A stretch of 64,000 bases of DNA, taken from assembly GCA_032158295.1 (NCBI GenBank), contig CM063249.1, positions 16,599,416-16,663,415 of the forward strand, in the 5' to 3' direction. The DNA comes from Pycnopodia helianthoides. Lineage: Eukaryota; Echinodermata; Asteroidea; Forcipulatida; Asteriidae. Below, in pieces: positions 59,583-64,000 of the stretch (its first letter is position 1; each line of letters opens with the position of its first letter). Position numbers and translations under genes: made by a program. The notes beneath the pieces were generated by a model that was not told the origin of the DNA, did not search any database, and worked only from the letters and a program-made list of their open reading frames with translations.

Positions 59583-62500
59583 CACAGTCTATACTTTGAC
59601 TACTCATTGGGTTTGTGTGTCTCAATCATTACGGTGCCCCCAAACGAGTGCACGGTTGTGTTGGGGGGAAGACAGAAGCTGGGAGAGGGTGGGGCTGCGA
59701 ACTGCTGTCTCACACGGAGAATATTAGACAGCTGTGGCTGTGGCTACGGCTACGGCTGAGGGTGTTGCCTTAGGGCAGCCTCCGCTTCCAACCATGTGAT
59801 CCAGCCGAAGACGCAGTTGCTAAATTAAATACCGTGACTGCATTGTTTAATTTCCCGCATTAAAATCGTTGTTTTTTTAATGAAAACTTTTGATCACCTT
59901 AAAAAAACAACAACACATAAACAACCAAAAAACAAGTGACCTACAAGCAACTGACCTACAATTTCTGATGTGAGACTTGCTTTTTTTTTTTTTTTACAAA
60001 GATCCACGCCGAAGACGGTATCGGGCCACCACTATGGAACTGCATGCGCACGCATTTTAAACATCTCGTAGATGACGGCATTTGACGGAAATATATTTCT
60101 CCGGTCAACTCGGTGACCCCCCTACAGACCTCGTGTACCCTTTCAATAATAATCTTTGCAATAGCCCAGCCCCCTCCAAACGGCAGCGTATCTTTAAACC
60201 TCATTTTTGTAATACTCGGAAACGTGAACTTTTGTTTTCTTGTCATAAAAGCTCGGGTGCTATCAGCCACCGCAGAGTTCCTTTAGTGTGGTTGCAACCA
60301 GGTACTATCGATCCTTGAGTTGAGATAACAAAAAAGAAACTGCGGTTTTTTTAGGCTGTCAAGTGAAATATATCAATCTGTTCAACCACTGCATGAGGCA
60401 ACGAGCATTTTAAAGGTATGGTGCACCTTGGTTTTTTTGTTTTGTTAAATAGTAAATTCATTCCCATCCTGTATAGGTTTTATTGGAAGTAAAACAAAAA
60501 ATTCTCTAAACGAATTTTGGCAGATGATGCCCTCCGTAGTGTCTGTGGTCAGAGACCATCCCATATCCTCCAAAATTACCCCCGAACTTGGAGTAAGTCT
60601 GCTTCGAGTTCAACGGCAAGTAATTGTTATTTCGGGACTGCAGTACAATAAACTCAAGCCAGACAGTTTCCTGTATATAATTTGGATCTCGGAGCTTTCA
60701 ATAACTGAAGTCAAAACAGAAGTGAAAAACTAATTATCATTTATTACTCATTCGTTTTTTTCGTTTTTTTTTACAATAATGCCGTACCCATTGCGTATTC
60801 AAATTAAATAACTTTTTAACAGGTTATTAATAAAAAATAAAACTGTTTTGCTATTAAATGAATATTGACATCTTCCTTTTGTGCCCCAGTTTATCGCTTT
60901 ATTAAAATTGACACCACCTTTTGGACATTGATATTACATAGGATTGGTGATTCGAATAACATCAACAACCCCATGTCAGTTTAAGTTTTTTAACTTAATG
61001 TTTGACTGATTACATTACGTTTAGGGGGGGGGGGTAAGGGAGATGACAAATCCCGTCGACCGCCACTTTCTCATTCGTTATGTTGAGGAAAACAACATTA
61101 CTCCTTTTGGGCCGTAATGAATTTTAAAAAAGGAGGCGGTCGGCATTTTAGACCGAGTTCATCTTATAGTAATTAGGCTATTCACCTGTGTAGCGATATC
61201 CCTGGGCAGTCTTTCCGTTTGAACTTGTCGCCCTCGCAATGGATGTTGGCCGGCATCTTTGAGCTTCAACCCAGTGAGCGGAACACGTCAAACTGTCTCT
61301 GCCAGGCTGAGTGAAAGGAGGGGGGAATTCAACCATAGTAATGTTGTTTATCCCTGTCTCTGGCTTCTGTCAGTTACTGAGCACTCATTTTTATCCGCTC
61401 CAATACGGCACAAACTGCCAAAATCCTGTCAAATAATGACTGTTCATTTTGACTCTGGACTGACTGTAAACGATACTCCTCATGTTGTTGTGTACAACCT
61501 TCCTCCATGGCACGACGCAATGCTTATGCACGCGTGCACAGATGGAGTCTGAACCAACGACCTTCTTTGTTCTTGAGCAGGGCAGTTCACGAAACCTCGT
61601 GCTTGACACGGCGAAGCATAGCGCTCAGCCAGCCCAACAAAACAGCCCCGGTAACAAAAGCGAAATTCTAATTGCGTAACGGCATTGTCAAATTTTCACC
61701 TGTCAATGCAAATTGCATTCAGTGTGCCCATCTCCCTCGGCTTTTTCGTCATTTTTTAATCTACGGGTACCGAATTAAGGTCACGTTTTTGTATGGCCAT
61801 CATTATTATTGTAAGAAATTAAAAAAAAAATACCATAATTATCCCCAATTACCTGCAGTTTCGTTCCTGAACTCGGCAATCTGCAAACAGCCAAAAAAAA
61901 AAAGGCAATGTCCATCAGTAAAGACATTAAACAGCGGAAGGGGAACAGCCGAAGGCAGTGTGGTTCGGTTGAAGCGGTGCCCTGTTCACATGAAGGATCA
62001 GCCAAGATCTCCGTCTCCCTCCCTCGAAGTCTCAGACTTTGTCATCTTTGGGGTTCGAGACTTGGTCATAAATCTACATCTGAAAAACCCTGTCATAATT
62101 GGGACTGCGTTCCATTTATTTTAAAATTTATATACTGCACTTATACTATAGTTTTACTTGTCGTTTGATTGGTGGAACGCGCGCGCCATACTTTATATAT
62201 TGCCATTGATACTGTTCCGACACTCCAAAAGGAGTCCTATATTGATAAATACAGGACGCTTGGGACGATTCGAAGCTAACATTCGCGCGTACTAATTATA
62301 CACATATTGGATGTATTATGAGTAAAATATAGCTGCCAGAATATTTCAACGAACGGTTATTTTCTGCTACATTGTATGAACAAAATGCATCCTTTATTTG
62401 TTTTTAGATACCCCCATGCATATAAAATCTTGCCCTTTTGATATTTTTCATACAATTCATAATTTATTTCAACAATACATAAACCAAAGTTTTGAACAAC

Positions 62501-62659
62501 TTGTATTTATTTCTATAATATTTCATAGCTGGAGCTGCTAAAAGGTGAAGGGTCATAGATTATTAACTTACCAAAAAATGAATGGCCATAATTACATAAT
62601 AATGTTGGAGCGCCAAGAGCGTCACTGAGTGTCGGATTTGAGCGCTATTTAAGAATCCA
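59583..62659. other. No gene recognised
   Basis: AT-rich sequence with a GGCTGTGGCTACGGCTACGG hexamer-like run near 59735, poly-T near 59981 and a G-run near 61023. Frames near 61259-62168 are open for up to 150 codons without recognisable domains. Confidence 0.45.
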
Positions 62660-63055
62660 CTGATATTATTATTATCAAAATAAAAACTTACCGCGTGAAG
62701 AATCACTACAGCTTTTGATAGTATACACTATTTTGAGAAAGGATTCCCTTCGAAGTGATATGATTTGGATCATTTTTTTGCCACCAAAAACATTTGAAAC
62801 TGAGAAACGACCCATGCAAGAAACGTTTCTCAGATTTCTGAAGGTTGACTGAAAAATTTGAAATTTCCGTAGTGTCCCTACGTTCGTGAATGCTGCGACC
62901 AGAGACGCAATTGGTACCCGCTGTCACCTCGCTAAACGTGGATGGATTCCACGTTTTGGATGAAGATACCGTGACAGTTTTGTTTCCTGTTTTCTCAAAA
63001 AGTAGACACATGTATTCAACTGAAACTTTCACAGGTGGATTTTACCCCTACCTTT
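62660..63055. mobile_element. Probable decayed family B element
   Basis: AAAACTTACC, TTTTGATAGTATACACTATTTTGAG, AAGAAACGTTTCTCAG and AACTTTCACAGGTGG occur in the same order as in family B, but substitutions are heavy and neither TTAA end is clear. Confidence 0.45.
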
Positions 63056-63068
63056 TAAGACACCAGCC

Positions 63069-63227
63069 GTCGATTTCACCAAATTCTTCCTAACTTAGGA
63101 CTAGTCCTATAGGCAGTGCTAAGAGATAGGACTAGTCCTAAGTACTGGTCCTAACTTAAGATTAGTCCTATCTCTTAGCACTGCCTAGGACTAGTCCTAA
63201 GTTAGGAAGAGTTTGGTGAAATCGACG
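63069..63227. mobile_element. Palindromic MITE, copy 3
   Basis: The arms of about 72 bases start GTCGATTTCACCAAA and pair with a few mismatches and one 2-base insertion (left CCTATAGG versus right CCTAGG). Two substitutions relative to copies 1 and 2 (CACAAAA to CACCAAA, GCAATGC to GCAGTGC) are present in both arms. It is the oldest-looking of the three by arm mismatch. Confidence 0.88.
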
Positions 63228-63242
63228 GAAGAGCTGCTTAAC

Positions 63243-63455
63243 GGCTTAATTTTGTGCTCACTGTGCGAGTTTCCATTTCGTAGCACTGCTAACCGTAAGC
63301 GAACGAAAAGGCATGCTATTATGAATGACGCAACAATGCAAGTCCATGGGTGAACGCGCAGGCTGGCCGCCCGATTGTCTTGCTAACCTGTGAAATACGC
63401 TTATACGCTTAAGCACGTTTTTCTGCTACAGTGAGCACGAAAGTTTAAGCGCACT
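63243..63455. mobile_element. Inverted-repeat element with GTGCTCACTG ends
   Basis: TTAATTTTGTGCTCACTGTG on the left is mirrored by CTACAGTGAGCACGAAAGTT on the right, enclosing about 165 bases. It lies 15 bases after the palindromic MITE, whose ends are unrelated. One copy here; it is MITE-like with no coding capacity. Confidence 0.65.
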
Positions 63456-64000
63456 CCGCGCTCATAGCAGTAGGTATGATCACTTTATACCTACCCCCCT
63501 TTTTCGAGGGCCAACATTTCTTCATACCCCCACGCCGCACCCCAACCCCCGGCCCCACACTCCACTGCGTACAATTACAGAAATATGAAGAAACCGCCAG
63601 CGGCTTTTCATCTGTTACACATTTTCATAAATACCGGAATAATAAAAAAAGAAAAGAAAAAAGCTATAATTATTTACGAGTTGTTTCCCTGCATAGTTTA
63701 GGGAAAAGGTGAAAGGTGACTTGGGGCTACTTGGCCTTATGGTCTACCACCTCCTCAGTAGGGCTCTAACTGACGGAAGGGAAAATAAAGCCATGGTTCC
63801 AATCTTCCAGTCTTCTACGAATTGAGAGAGAGAAAAACTATCAGGTATCCGAAACAAACAAGAACCCCCCCAGCCCCACCCCCACCCACACACACTCACA
63901 AAGCAAACACACCGTTGAAGAGGGTCACAGACTACAGCGGCTGCAAATGCCATCATGCACTGTGATCCTGATTATGATGAGCTTCGATGACTTATGAAGT
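63456..64000. other. No gene recognised
   Basis: Unique sequence with C-rich tracts near 63496-63560 and 63866-63892. The window ends without a feature in progress that I can identify. Confidence 0.45.

Noticed and set aside
59731..59815. Third family C copy
   Set aside because: GGCTACGGC-type hexamers are present, but neither GGCCCTTTTCGAAACC terminus is found.
61672..62124. 150-codon frame
   Set aside because: It includes A-run-derived Lys stretches, has no ATG at the start and no recognisable domain.

Overview
This window looks like nuclear DNA of a marine invertebrate deuterostome, most likely an echinoderm and possibly a sea star. It is moderately AT-rich. It has very long GA, TTG and CA microsatellites, many pure poly-G/poly-C and poly-A/poly-T tracts, tRNA-derived SINE-like pieces, and a dense population of short palindromic DNA-transposon relics (MITEs). 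There are no operons or ribosome-binding-site-led reading frames. The taxonomic call is inference: several of the repeats resemble, from memory, families seen in echinoderm or amphioxus sequence, and no search was run.

I find no protein-coding gene that I can name. Every long open frame is either a translated simple repeat or a short frame without recognisable protein character. The window is best read as a gene desert or the inside of a very large intron. Three weak coding hints are recorded under findings only: a TATA-box/96-codon frame near 38.5-38.9 kb, a relic between two transposons at 51.43-51.76 kb, and a possible 3' terminal exon at 53.73-53.88 kb.

Layout. 1-10.7 kb: GA arrays, a tRNA-Leu-like SINE, a TTAA-flanked element, the first 165-bp palindromic MITE and a 117-bp inverted-repeat element. 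10.7-12.06 kb: a minisatellite of about 40 copies of a 32-bp unit. 12-24 kb: scattered MITEs, the second palindromic MITE, and a 300-bp GA tract. 24.3-25.05 kb: an unexplained stretch packed with TGACA motifs. 25-41 kb: mostly unique AT-rich sequence with a second long GA array and a tRNA-Lys-like SINE. 41-49 kb: three further MITE families. 49.0-49.4 kb: a 400-bp TTG array. 51-52.3 kb: two TTAA elements, a telomere-like G-rich run and a 67-bp duplication. 54-59.6 kb: MITE-rich, including a clean case of one element inserted into another at TTAA. 62.7-63.5 kb: the third palindromic MITE beside a different inverted-repeat element.

Because there are no genes, the interest lies in repeat biology and in possible regulatory DNA. 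Points of note are the arm-matched variants of the palindromic MITE, a TIR family that carries CRE-like and YY1-like motifs, seven perfect TGACGTCA sites, and several transcription-factor-motif clusters in otherwise unique sequence.
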